From Candidatus Eisenbacteria bacterium RBG_16_71_46 (GTDB lineage Bacteria; Eisenbacteria; RBG-16-71-46): 64,000 nucleotides of DNA. Position numbers and translations under genes: made by a program. Below, piece after piece: positions 26,796 through 35,722 of this stretch. Where the stretch lies: assembly GCA_001780165.1 (NCBI GenBank), contig MFFQ01000037.1, positions 167,416 to 231,415 of the forward strand, read 5' to 3'. The notes below the pieces were generated by a model. It was given only the letters and a program-made list of their open reading frames with translations. It was not told the origin of the DNA and did no database searches. The stretch's first letter is position 1, and each line of letters starts with the position of its first letter.

Positions 26796-29700
26796 TCAGT
26801 ACTCCCACCGCGCCTTGAGGTTGACGTTGAATTCGGGCCCGGCACCGATCGTGGAGGTGGCGCCGGTCACGACCCGCCGCTGAACCAGCTCGGTGGTCAC
26901 GAAGAAGAAGCGGTTCAGCCGGTACTCGGCTTCGATGTCGCGCTCGAACGGATTGGTGATCGCGCTCGACGGCAATCCCGGGCGTTCGAAGCCGGGGAGG
27001 CGCTGGCGGTAGCGCACCTGGATGTTCGAGGTGATCGGGATGCCGAGCGTGGCGATCACGTCCCCTTCGCCCGCGAACAACCCGCCGCGTTCGCGGTCCA
27101 GCTCCCACTCGTTGACGTAGCCCTGGAACACCCGCGACATCTCTGCCGTCAGCGTCTTGTTGATCGCGCGGGTGAGGTAGTTGTCGAGCGGATCGCCCAG
27201 GGCAACGATGCCGCCCGCGGCGAAGCGCCCCACCGTGAGCTCGCGCAGGATCCGCGGCTCGTCCCAATCCGGCGGGCTGCTCGAGAAGGCGATGATCGGC
27301 TCGTTGGCCCGGCCCTTGATGGTCACGGTGATGTCGTGCGGGACCGGCCGACTCTCGGTGGCGAGGCTGACTTCCGCGGCCCGCGCCGGCACCACCCGGG
27401 TGGTGGCCTGGGCGTTGATCGTCGGATTGACGCCGCCGACGTTGTCGAAGGTGAGGTCGGCCTGGTTGACCGTGAAGCGGTTGCTGAGGAAGTAGTAGGT
27501 GCCGCGCAGCGCGCTCATGTCGCCATAGATGATCAGCGAATCGGGGGTCTGCTCGAGGTTGAGGTCGGCGCTGAACTCGAGGTCGGCATCCGGGGGCTGC
27601 CAGTGGAGGTTGTCGGTCGCGCGCAGCTGGATGCGATAGGTCCAGAACAGCGGCTGGGTGGTGGCCGCGATCTGCTGCATCTCGCTCTGGTTGGCGAAGT
27701 CGAACAGCACCCGGGCGCGCTGCAGCTCGGCCTTGCCGACCACCTGCGGCAGCGTCTGGCCGTGGACCTTGGGCCCGTTGGTCACCACGAAGTCGCCGTC
27801 GAAGGTCGCGCCGTAGAGCCCGGATTCGGCGGCGGTGAAGTCCCGCAGGGCGAGATCGAACCGGTAGTGGTCGAGCTTCAGCCCCTCGAGCACCACCTCC
27901 CCCCGGCCCCGGACGCGGCCGCGGTCGCCCTGGCGGGCGCTCAGGGAATCGAGCGTGATGCGGGACTCGGCGAGCCGGAAGTCGGCGTAGACCGAGCTCA
28001 GCACCTCCTCGCGGGCCGCCATGCGCACCGTGCCGTCGCGGATCCGCAGCGCGCCTTCGAGCTTCGGCGCGCGCATCGTGCCACCGATGGTGGCGCTGAG
28101 GTCGAAGCGGCCCGCGGCCGAGCCGATCTGCGGAACGAACAGCGGCAGCACCGCGAGATCGCCGCGCGGCGCTTCGATGCGCCACGACATGCGGTCCTCC
28201 GGAAACTCGGGGCTCGCCCCCAGCGCCAGGTGCAGCGGCAGGGCGCCCGAGACCGTGGAGACCACGTCGAGGCGCGTGACCCGGATCTCCCCGACGTCGA
28301 GGCGCCCGCCGGCGTAGCGCGCCCGCGCGACGACCTCGTCCGCGCGATAGTCCTGCCACGCCAGCGGCGCGGCGCTCGCCTCGACCTGGAGCTCGGGGCG
28401 GTCCGGCCGGCCGCCCACCCCGAGTCGCCCACTCACGCGCCCGGACCAGCCCTCGGCGGCGGGGATCAGCTCGTGCATCGGGTCGATCGGGTAGTCCCGG
28501 GCCTGCAGCGTGCCGTGCCACGCCTCGGCGGCGGAGAGCCAGCGCAGCACGCCGTCGGCGGTGAGCGTGTCCGGCCATGGAATCGCGGTCCGCTCCACGC
28601 TCCCGCTGCCGCTCAGTGCGCCCCCGCCGAGGCGGAACATCAGGTTGCGGACGTCGAGCCGCCCGGGAGCACCATCGAGCGAGAGCGCGAGCGAATCCGC
28701 GGCGTGTCCCCGCACACCGGGCGAGCGCACCGCGGCGTCGAAGCTCCAGCGCGGGTCCCCGGACGGGCCGTGGATCTCGATCCCGATCGCCGAGCGGCCC
28801 GCCAGCCCCCAGTCCGGCGGCAGGCCCAGCCGGGCGAGATCGAGATCCTCGGCGTGAAAGCTCCAGTCGTAGAACCCCCGCGGGGCCGCGGCCCAACGCC
28901 CCGAGATCGTGACCCGCGCCTCGCCGTCACGCGCCGCGAGGTGGTCGATCACGGTGCCCTGCGGATCGCCGTGGAGCTCGAGCGGCGGCTCCACCGTCCA
29001 GTCGAACCGGCTGCTGCGCGCAGCGGCACGCGAGAACGCGATCCGCCACGCGTCCTCGCCCCACGATGCCTCGCCGGCGCCGGTCACCAGGGTGTCCCCG
29101 GCGTGCGCGGCGACCGGGGCGAAGGAGAGCGTCCGATCGCCGAGGCGGATGTCGCTCCGGGCGCTGTCGAAGTGGACCCCGAGGAAGGTGACGTCGCCGA
29201 GCGACGCCGTCGCGACCAGGTCGGGGGTGGGCAGCATCCTCCCGGAAATGCCCTGGAGGCGCCAGCCGCCCAGGTTCGCGCCGAGCCAGACGGTGCCCCC
29301 ACCCTCGATCACCCCGCTCACGAACAACCCCCCGGACCGCGCTTCGACCGCGCCGCGCCCGCGGGCGAGCGTGCCGCTGAGCCCGCTGGCCCGGCCGTCG
29401 GGCCATTCGTCCAGCGCGTAGTGCTGGATCGCGTACTCGCCGCGCCACCCCTGCTCCTCGGTCGCGGCCCGCAGCGTGGCCCGCCCGCCCCGGCGCAGCA
29501 TCTCGACGCGGAAGCTGTCGGGTGCGTCGGCCGGAAAATCGGCGCTCACCTCGGCGCTGTCGGCGCGCCACCCCGCCAGCTCCGAGCCGCCGAGCGAGGC
29601 CCGCAGCGTGCCGTTGCGCGCGGCGTCCTGGGAATAGGCGAAGCCCCCATTGAGCGTCCCGGCGGGCCATCCGTTGATGTGGAAGGCATCCCAGCGCTCC

Positions 29701-30881
29701 GGGTTCCCGTTGCGCGCCGTCCCCGACAGCTTCCAGGCCTTGGCCTCCATCTCGAATCGTCCCGAGAGGTCCCCGGCCGGCGAGGTGGCGTCGAGCGGCG
29801 CGAGCGTGAGGCGTCCCCGGTCCCACGCCAGCGCCCCCCGGCCTTCCACCGGCAGACCGTTCCAGGCCAGCCCGCCGCGAAACGTGCCGCGCAGCCGGTC
29901 AGGGCCGCTCTGGCGCACCTGCAGCTGCGCGTGGGCCTCGCCGGGGACGTCGAGCGAGGCGTTGTCGAAGACCTGGGCGAGCCAGCTCCAGCGCACGCGG
30001 GCGATCTCCACCTGCATGTCGCGCGCCTCGACCGCACCGCGGGGCTCGATCTTCCAGCCGCCCGAGGCGCTCAGCATCAGGTCCGGCGTGCGCAGCTCGC
30101 GCAGGACGAAGCGCAGGCTGTCGCTGACGGTCAGCTCCCCGCTCATGTGCTGGAGCGGATCGGCGTAGGGACCGTGCGCCCAGTGCAGGTCGTCGAGCAC
30201 CACCCGCGTGGGGCGTCCGGTGTCCACGAACGCGTCGAGCGCCAGACCCTCCACCGGCGCCAGCTTGCCGGGCAGGCGCACCCGGCCCCCCCGCATGGTG
30301 ACCCGCACCTGGTAGGTGGTGACGGCGGTTCCGGCGCCGCCGGTCCGCCACTCGGGCAGGCGCACGCGGCCGTCCGCACCGGTGAGGACGCGGATGGTGG
30401 GACGGTCGAAGACGATCTCGATCGCCCGGCGATGGCCGTGAAGAAAGTCCCACACCGAGTACTTCAGGCTCACCTCCGGCGCCTCCAGTACCACGGCGCG
30501 GCGGTCGTCGCGGAACCTCACGCGCGGCTCGATCACGCGCACGCCCTTCAGTGGATTGCCCTTGATGTCCTTCATCTCGAGCACGAGGTCGCTGCGCAGC
30601 GCCAGGGTCTGATTGATGAACAGTGCCAGCTCCTGCGCCACCCACTCGGTGCGGTTGGCGACGTAGAGCAGCGCGGTCACCAAAACCACCACCAGCAGGC
30701 CGAGCAGCGACAGCACCGCCACCCACGCCAGCTTGGAGACCGTCCAGCGCACCGGCTTGGGAACGTGCTCGACGACCTCCTCGATCTCCTCGCGGATGCC
30801 CTCGACCAGACCATGGTGGTGCTCGGGGGGCGGGGGTGCGCCGGACGGATCGTCGGGGTCGGGCGGGCGGGGCTCGCTCAT
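26796..30881 (-). CDS. tamB: TamB-like translocation and assembly module protein
   Basis: This is a 1361-residue protein. A short Pro-rich cytoplasmic head is followed by one membrane anchor (LAWVAVLSLLGLLVVVLVTALLYVA, about residues 50-74). A very long beta-rich periplasmic region of AsmA/TamB-type repeats follows, then the C-terminal TamB (DUF490) domain: DNVGGVNPTINAQATTRVVP, PHDITVTIKGRANEPIIAFSSSPPDWDEPRILRELTVGRF, LNRFFFVTTELVQRRVVTG and NVNLKARWEY. Proteins of this family bridge the envelope and are linked to outer-membrane protein insertion and phospholipid transport. The gene starts 7 nt after the Omp85 stop, so the pair matches a TamA-TamB unit. The 1221-residue plus-strand ORF here is a shadow. 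Confidence 0.92.
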   Translation of the reverse strand: MSEPRPPDPDDPSGAPPPPEHHHGLVEGIREEIEEVVEHVPKPVRWTVSKLAWVAVLSLLGLLVVVLVTALLYVANRTEWVAQELALFINQTLALRSDLVLEMKDIKGNPLKGVRVIEPRVRFRDDRRAVVLEAPEVSLKYSVWDFLHGHRRAIEIVFDRPTIRVLTGADGRVRLPEWRTGGAGTAVTTYQVRVTMRGGRVRLPGKLAPVEGLALDAFVDTGRPTRVVLDDLHWAHGPYADPLQHMSGELTVSDSLRFVLRELRTPDLMLSASGGWKIEPRGAVEARDMQVEIARVRWSWLAQVFDNASLDVPGEAHAQLQVRQSGPDRLRGTFRGGLAWNGLPVEGRGALAWDRGRLTLAPLDATSPAGDLSGRFEMEAKAWKLSGTARNGNPERWDAFHINGWPAGTLNGGFAYSQDAARNGTLRASLGGSELAGWRADSAEVSADFPADAPDSFRVEMLRRGGRATLRAATEEQGWRGEYAIQHYALDEWPDGRASGLSGTLARGRGAVEARSGGLFVSGVIEGGGTVWLGANLGGWRLQGISGRMLPTPDLVATASLGDVTFLGVHFDSARSDIRLGDRTLSFAPVAAHAGDTLVTGAGEASWGEDAWRIAFSRAAARSSRFDWTVEPPLELHGDPQGTVIDHLAARDGEARVTISGRWAAAPRGFYDWSFHAEDLDLARLGLPPDWGLAGRSAIGIEIHGPSGDPRWSFDAAVRSPGVRGHAADSLALSLDGAPGRLDVRNLMFRLGGGALSGSGSVERTAIPWPDTLTADGVLRWLSAAEAWHGTLQARDYPIDPMHELIPAAEGWSGRVSGRLGVGGRPDRPELQVEASAAPLAWQDYRADEVVARARYAGGRLDVGEIRVTRLDVVSTVSGALPLHLALGASPEFPEDRMSWRIEAPRGDLAVLPLFVPQIGSAAGRFDLSATIGGTMRAPKLEGALRIRDGTVRMAAREEVLSSVYADFRLAESRITLDSLSARQGDRGRVRGRGEVVLEGLKLDHYRFDLALRDFTAAESGLYGATFDGDFVVTNGPKVHGQTLPQVVGKAELQRARVLFDFANQSEMQQIAATTQPLFWTYRIQLRATDNLHWQPPDADLEFSADLNLEQTPDSLIIYGDMSALRGTYYFLSNRFTVNQADLTFDNVGGVNPTINAQATTRVVPARAAEVSLATESRPVPHDITVTIKGRANEPIIAFSSSPPDWDEPRILRELTVGRFAAGGIVALGDPLDNYLTRAINKTLTAEMSRVFQGYVNEWELDRERGGLFAGEGDVIATLGIPITSNIQVRYRQRLPGFERPGLPSSAITNPFERDIEAEYRLNRFFFVTTELVQRRVVTGATSTIGAGPEFNVNLKARWEY

Positions 30882-30888
30882 GGCGTCT

Positions 30889-32961
30889 CTAGAAGGAAGG
30901 CCCGATCGCGAACTGGGCCTGGTGGACGAGCCAGCTCCCGTTCTCGTCCGGCCGCGGGCTCCAGGTCAAGTCGAGGCGGAGCGGGCCGAAGGGCAGGTTG
31001 AGCCGCCCGCCGACGCCGAAGACGTAGCGCACGTCCCCCGGCGCGAGCCGCCGGTCGCTCGCCGTGAACGCGAAGTCCGCGGCCTTGATGTAAGACGGTC
31101 GGGTCCAGACGTTGCCGGCGTCGAGGAAGAACTCGAGCCCGACCGGCCCGGCGACCGGAACGCGCAACTCGAGGTTCGCCTGCAGCAGCGCCAGCCCGCC
31201 CGAGGGCGGGATCGCGTTCTCGCTGAAGCCGCGGATCGAGTTGACGCCGCCGAGCCGGAAGCGGTCCTCGAGCGGGACGCGCCCCACCTGCTGGTCGAGC
31301 CCCGCGGTGGGCGAGAACGACGGCGCCTTGCCGAACGGATTGATGGTGCCGGCGCGCGCGCGCGCCGCCACCACCCAGCCATTGGGCAACGGCGTGTACC
31401 ACGCCGAGATCGCCTGCGCCTTGGTGAAACTGCTGGTCCCGTGCAGCGGGCCGCCGGCGAATTCCGCCGAGACGCTCTGGGTCGAACCGCGGGTGGGGTT
31501 CAGCAGGTCGTCGCGCAGGTCGCGCTCGATGCCGAGCAGCAGCCGGTGGGTGGTGTAGGACGGCGGCACGTCGAGCAGCAGCGAATCGCGCACCGCCTGC
31601 GGGAGCGCCCGGTCGAGGAGGTCGATCTTCTGCTTCACGAACGCGTCGTCCTGCGACAGCACCAGGCGCACGTAGCGCCCCAGCTCGCGTCGCACCTGGA
31701 AGGTGACGCCTTCGCGCGACTGCGCCACGACCCAGCGCGGATCGGCGCGGTCGTCGCTGCGCTCGTAGTACACGGTGAGCTGCCCGCGGGTGCGGGTGGC
31801 GAACAGCCACGGCTCGAGCAGCGACAGCTCCGTCCGCGTGATGAGAAAGCGCGCGTTGCCGTCGAATGCGAGCTTCGAGGCTGCCGCTCCCTGCAGGCCC
31901 TGACCCGCCATGTTGCGGTTGCCCCACTCCCCGGTGAAGCGGAAGCGTTCGGCGGTGCCGCTGCCGACGCCGGCATCCAGCCAGTGCGGCTTGCGTTCGC
32001 GCACGCGCATGTCGATCTCCACCTTGGTGAACGACGAGTCCACGATCGGGGTGGTCTGCACCTGGCTGAAGAGCCCGGTCTCGTAGAGGCGCTCCTGCGA
32101 CTCCTCGACCTTCTTGTAGCGGTACACTTCGCCCGGCTTCACCAGCAGCTCGCGCCGGATGAGCGCTTCGCGCACCCGCGACTCGCCCGAGGTCGACAGG
32201 TAGACCTCCCCGAAGTGGTAGAGCGGTCCCTCGGCGATCTCGTAGCGCACGTCCACGTCGAGCGAATCGCGGTCGATGGTCGGGACGATGTGGGGGATGA
32301 ATCCGCGGTCCTGGTACAGCCGCGAGATGCGCAGGGTGTCCACCGCCAGGAACGCGGGATTGAACGGCCGGCCGGGGCGGGCGAGCAGCTTCTTGCGCAG
32401 CTGATCGGGCGGGTAGGCGGTCGCCCCCTCCAGCACGACCCGGCGGATGCGCGAGCGCGGACCCTCGAGAATGACGAAGGTCACCTGCGCCACCCGCGGC
32501 TCCCGCATCGCGTCCACGCGAAACGTGGCGTGAGCGTCCATGAACCCGTGCTGGTGGTAGACCGCCACGATCGCCAGCGTGTCGGCGCGCAGGTAGTCCA
32601 GACGCAGCGGCGGCTTGTCACGCCACGGAAGCGCGGACGGCCGGCGGGTCTTGAGCACGGACCACAGCTGCTTGACGGCCACCTCTTTGCGTCCTTCGAA
32701 CCGCACCGAACCGACCGACTGAAGCTCGCTGGAGAATCCGACCTGGGCGCGGGAGGCCGGAGGGTGCGCCGCCAGGGCCGCAACCGCCGCCAGGGAGATC
32801 CACAGGCCGCCAGCTCTTCCAGGCTCCGGCGGAGAAACCCGAGCGCCGGACGCGCGGGAGCGACGAGCGAGACGACTCCGCAGGGTACTTCGTGGCGAGG
32901 AGCGACCGAGCAACGCCGCGATCGGGGTTTTCAGCCAGAGCCTAGGGTGGTGAAGGGGCAA
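30889..32961 (-). CDS. Omp85-family outer-membrane assembly protein (BamA/TamA-like)
   Basis: The protein has up to 690 residues. After a basic N-terminus and a signal peptide ending HPPASRAQ come POTRA-type repeats (SVGSVRFEGRKEVAVKQLWSVLKT, RIRRVVLEGATAYPPDQLRKKLL, HFGEVYLSTSGESRVREALIRREL). A C-terminal 16-strand-type barrel follows, with the lid-loop motif IRGFSENAIPPSGG and a terminal aromatic strand (VHQAQFAIGPSF). It lies between rseP and tamB, where either BamA or TamA would fit; with TamB next door TamA is attractive, but only one such gene is in the window. The start is uncertain: the track uses a TTG at 32961, which overlaps the rseP stop by 20 nt, and I see no ATG or GTG before the signal peptide. 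Confidence 0.87.
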   Translation of the reverse strand: MPLHHPRLWLKTPIAALLGRSSPRSTLRSRLARRSRASGARVSPPEPGRAGGLWISLAAVAALAAHPPASRAQVGFSSELQSVGSVRFEGRKEVAVKQLWSVLKTRRPSALPWRDKPPLRLDYLRADTLAIVAVYHQHGFMDAHATFRVDAMREPRVAQVTFVILEGPRSRIRRVVLEGATAYPPDQLRKKLLARPGRPFNPAFLAVDTLRISRLYQDRGFIPHIVPTIDRDSLDVDVRYEIAEGPLYHFGEVYLSTSGESRVREALIRRELLVKPGEVYRYKKVEESQERLYETGLFSQVQTTPIVDSSFTKVEIDMRVRERKPHWLDAGVGSGTAERFRFTGEWGNRNMAGQGLQGAAASKLAFDGNARFLITRTELSLLEPWLFATRTRGQLTVYYERSDDRADPRWVVAQSREGVTFQVRRELGRYVRLVLSQDDAFVKQKIDLLDRALPQAVRDSLLLDVPPSYTTHRLLLGIERDLRDDLLNPTRGSTQSVSAEFAGGPLHGTSSFTKAQAISAWYTPLPNGWVVAARARAGTINPFGKAPSFSPTAGLDQQVGRVPLEDRFRLGGVNSIRGFSENAIPPSGGLALLQANLELRVPVAGPVGLEFFLDAGNVWTRPSYIKAADFAFTASDRRLAPGDVRYVFGVGGRLNLPFGPLRLDLTWSPRPDENGSWLVHQAQFAIGPSF

Positions 32962-34321
32962 TCGTCGTCTCCGGCGACACCGAGCGTGGAGCGCGGTCCA
33001 GGGCGCGCTGGCGCTGGATCAGCCGGAGCGGATCGTTCGCCAGAATGAAAATGAAGAGCACCCCGATCACCACCAGGCCGGCCTTCTGGAACCGGACGTA
33101 GGCACGGGTCGAGATCGCACGATGCCTCACCGCCTGCAGCAGCGAGAGCAGGATGTGCCCACCGTCCAGGATGGGAATGGGGAGCAGATTGAACGCCATG
33201 ATCGCGATGTTGATCATCGCCAAGAACTGGAGATACGAGTCGAGCCCGCGCCGCGCCTGTTCGCCGGCCGCCTGCGCGATGAACAGCGGCCCGCCGAGAT
33301 ACTCGCGGTAGTAGAGCGGACGCGACACCGTGAGCCACATGCCGCCGTAGACCGAGCCGATCAGCAGCCCGGTGCCGCGCACCCCCATCTCCACCGACTC
33401 CAGGAACCCGTGCCGCTCGACGTAGACGCCGTGGCGCGGGGCCTCGATTCCGATGCGGCCATTGGCCCCCGAGCCGCCGTCGGCGTTGATGGGCGTCACC
33501 GTGATCCCGAACTCCTGCCCGTCGCGGCGGACGGTCAGCGTCAGCGGATGGTCGGTCCGGCCACCGATCGCCCGCGGCAGGTCGTCCCAGGTCGCGATCG
33601 CCTGGCCGTCGACGGCCAGAATGCGATCGCCCTCCTTGAGGCCCGCCTTGTAGGCCGGCATCCCGGTCACCACCGCCCCCACGACCGGCGGATCCGATAC
33701 CCGGCGCAGGCTCGAGAAGAACGGTTCGCGCCCCGACGCCGGCACCTGGATCTCGAACCGGCGTCCGTCGCGCTCGATCCCGAGCGTGACCGGACTCGCC
33801 GGCGAAATCTGCGAGTTGCGGACGAAGATCGGCACCCAGCTCGCGATCGGCGTGCCATCGAGGGACACGATGCGGTCGCCCGCGCGCAACCCCGCGGCGT
33901 AGGCCGTGCTGGTGTCCGGCGTCGCACCCAGCCGGTTGGGGAAGTCGGGGTAGGACACGCCGATCATCCCGACCGCGATCATCACCAGGGTGGCGGTCAC
34001 GAGGTTGGCGGCGGGACCGGCGGCCGCGATGAGCAATCGCCCGAGCCAGGAGTGCGAGAGGAACTCGTCGGGGCGGGCGGGCATCGTGCCGTCCTCGGCG
34101 GGGTGATCCCCGGCCATCGAGACGTAGCCCCCGAGCGGGAACCAGCAGATACGGTACTCGGTCTCGCCGCGGCGGAAGGCGAACAGCGCGGGGCCGAAGC
34201 CGAGCGAGAAGCGCAGCACGCGCACCCCCCGCCACTTGGCCATCAGGAAATGACCGAGCTCGTGCACGAAAATCACCAGCCCCAGGAGCACGACCCCGGA
34301 TACCACGGCATTGAAGAGCAC
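32942..34321 (-). CDS. rseP: RseP-family site-2 intramembrane metalloprotease
   Basis: The GTG at 34321 has AAGGGG about 9 nt upstream and gives 459 residues. The N-terminal helix carries the zinc motif IFVHELGHFLMAKWRG (HELGH, residues 20-24). Two PDZ domains follow (AAGLRAGDRIVSLDGTPIASW and KAGLKEGDRILAVDGQAIATW). The C-terminal membrane region has NLLPIPILDGGHILL, whose aspartate completes the active site. The family cleaves anti-sigma factors or signal-peptide remnants within the membrane. The neighbourhood uppS-cdsA-dxr-(LPS genes)-rseP-Omp85 is the conserved envelope cluster with an insertion. The track ORF starting at 34597 is too long at its N-terminus. Confidence 0.93.
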   Translation of the reverse strand: MLFNAVVSGVVLLGLVIFVHELGHFLMAKWRGVRVLRFSLGFGPALFAFRRGETEYRICWFPLGGYVSMAGDHPAEDGTMPARPDEFLSHSWLGRLLIAAAGPAANLVTATLVMIAVGMIGVSYPDFPNRLGATPDTSTAYAAGLRAGDRIVSLDGTPIASWVPIFVRNSQISPASPVTLGIERDGRRFEIQVPASGREPFFSSLRRVSDPPVVGAVVTGMPAYKAGLKEGDRILAVDGQAIATWDDLPRAIGGRTDHPLTLTVRRDGQEFGITVTPINADGGSGANGRIGIEAPRHGVYVERHGFLESVEMGVRGTGLLIGSVYGGMWLTVSRPLYYREYLGGPLFIAQAAGEQARRGLDSYLQFLAMINIAIMAFNLLPIPILDGGHILLSLLQAVRHRAISTRAYVRFQKAGLVVIGVLFIFILANDPLRLIQRQRALDRAPRSVSPETTIAPSPP

Positions 34322-34621
34322 GGTCAACCCCTTGTGAAAGTAGCGGCTTACGAAACGTAACGCGGCGCTGGCGGAAGCGTCAAGCCTCCAGCCCGCACGC
34401 TCCACCACCCGCCAGATGCAGGAAAGCAAGTCCCGGACCCGTAGCGCGCGTTCCGGCCCTGGAATGTCGCGTCGCGTCCTGGGACCGCACCCGACGCCGG
34501 TCTCCTCCGCCACGCCCGGGGGTCGCGCCGCGCGTGCGCCACAGTCGGCGCGCGCGCGCCACGCCGCCCGCGTACGACGCGCGGATCGAGGTCGCACGGG
34601 CGCACTCGCGATCGGGTCGGC
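34322..34621 (-). other. Intergenic gap upstream of rseP
   Basis: This is 300 nt without a believable gene. It holds the rseP promoter candidate and palindrome near its lower end. The remaining 240 nt are GC-rich, with alternating CG (GCGCGCGCGCC), and contain no T-run terminator that I can see after the glycosyltransferase stop. Confidence 0.6.
34348..34383 (-). promoter_or_regulatory. Predicted rseP promoter with a palindrome over its -10
   Basis: TTGACG (34378-34383), an 18-nt spacer and TACGTT (34354-34359) on the minus strand. The -10 lies inside the perfect palindrome TTACGAAACGTAA (34348-34360), which could be a repressor site. Predicted +1 is near 34347, 26 nt from the GTG start. Confidence 0.45.
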
Positions 34622-35722
34622 TCAGGCACCCCACCGAAGGGCCACCGCGTACTCCTCGAGCGAGCGCTCCACCATGCGGTGCGCTCCGAAGGCCTCGACG
34701 GCGCGCAGCCCCTGCTCGGCCCAGGCGCGGCATCGCTCCGGGTGGTCGAGCGCCTCGATCAGCGCCCCTGCCAGCGCTTCGGGATCGCGCTCCGCCACCA
34801 GCCGACCGCTCACGCCGTCCTGCACCACCTCCGGGATACCTCCCACGGCCGTCGCCACGACTGGCACGCCGCGCGCCTGGGCGTCGAGCAGCGAGGTGCA
34901 CAGCCCCTCGAGCCACGAGGCCAGCGCGAACACGGTGAACTGGCGCATGAGCGAGCGGGCGTCGGCCCGAAAGCCGAGCAGGTGGACCACGCCCTCGAGC
35001 CCCAGGGCGCGGCGCCGGCGTTCCAAGTCGGGGCGGCATTCGCCCTCGCCGATCCAAGCGAATCGCACCCCCGGCCGCGCCCGCGCGACCCGCGCCGCGG
35101 CCTCCAGCAGGTCGGCGTGGTTCTTGTGCGGGGCGAGCGCGGCCACCGTGCCCACCACCGGGGTGTTCGGCGGGGCGCCGATGAGCGCCCGCAGGTCCGC
35201 GGGGTCGGTCCCCGGCGCGCCGCCGTCGCGCGCGGGCAGCTCGATGCCGCTCGGCACCAGCGCCAGGCGCCGGCGCGGGATTCCAGCCGCGGCCATCACC
35301 TCCATCACCCCGCGGCTGATGCAAAAGTAGCGATCCACCGGCAGGCGATATTTGAGCCGGCTCAGCGGATGGGTCGCCACGGCGAAATCCACGCGCCGCG
35401 ACACCACCGTCGCCGCCACCCCCGCGTGGCGCGCCGCCACCACCCCCGGCACCTGGGCGTGCGCGCTGTGGCAGTGGACGACATCGGGCCGCACGCGCGC
35501 GAACACCCGCGCGGCCACCCACGCGGCGACCGGATCCCACTCCGTGAGCGGGCGCCAGCGGACCGCCTCGAGCCCCTCCGCCCGCGCCTTCTCGAGCAGC
35601 GGGCCCGCCGGCGCCAGCAACACGCCGTCGTGCCCGCGCGCCCTCAGGCCGCGCATGAGCAGCAGCACCTGGGCCTGGCCCCCGCGCCAGGTGCGCCCGG
35701 TATCGAGGTGCGCGATCCTCAC
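34622..35722 (-). CDS. GT4-family glycosyltransferase
   Basis: The GTG at 35722 overlaps the upstream stop (GTGA) and gives 366 residues in the GT-B fold: RIAHLDTGRTWRGGQAQVLLLMRGLRARGHD, VVHCHSAHAQVPGVVAAR, VPSGIELPARD, VGTVAALAPHKNHADLLEAAA and the nucleotide-sugar site LASWLEGLCTSLLDAQARGVPVVATAVGGIPEVVQDG. This is a retaining family 4 enzyme. It is the last gene of the LPS cassette and so probably adds a core or O-antigen sugar at the inner face of the inner membrane. Donor and acceptor cannot be told. Confidence 0.88.
   Translation of the reverse strand: MRIAHLDTGRTWRGGQAQVLLLMRGLRARGHDGVLLAPAGPLLEKARAEGLEAVRWRPLTEWDPVAAWVAARVFARVRPDVVHCHSAHAQVPGVVAARHAGVAATVVSRRVDFAVATHPLSRLKYRLPVDRYFCISRGVMEVMAAAGIPRRRLALVPSGIELPARDGGAPGTDPADLRALIGAPPNTPVVGTVAALAPHKNHADLLEAAARVARARPGVRFAWIGEGECRPDLERRRRALGLEGVVHLLGFRADARSLMRQFTVFALASWLEGLCTSLLDAQARGVPVVATAVGGIPEVVQDGVSGRLVAERDPEALAGALIEALDHPERCRAWAEQGLRAVEAFGAHRMVERSLEEYAVALRWGA

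Noticed and set aside
23500-28896. 1798-aa minus-strand ORF as one protein
   Set aside because: Only the part from 26682 downward encodes the peptidase/propeller/barrel protein. The upstream part is out of frame with tamB and low in complexity.
27336-31001. 1221-aa plus-strand ORF
   Set aside because: It is the antisense shadow of tamB, which has full family features. The plus-strand product has no recognisable domain or start context.
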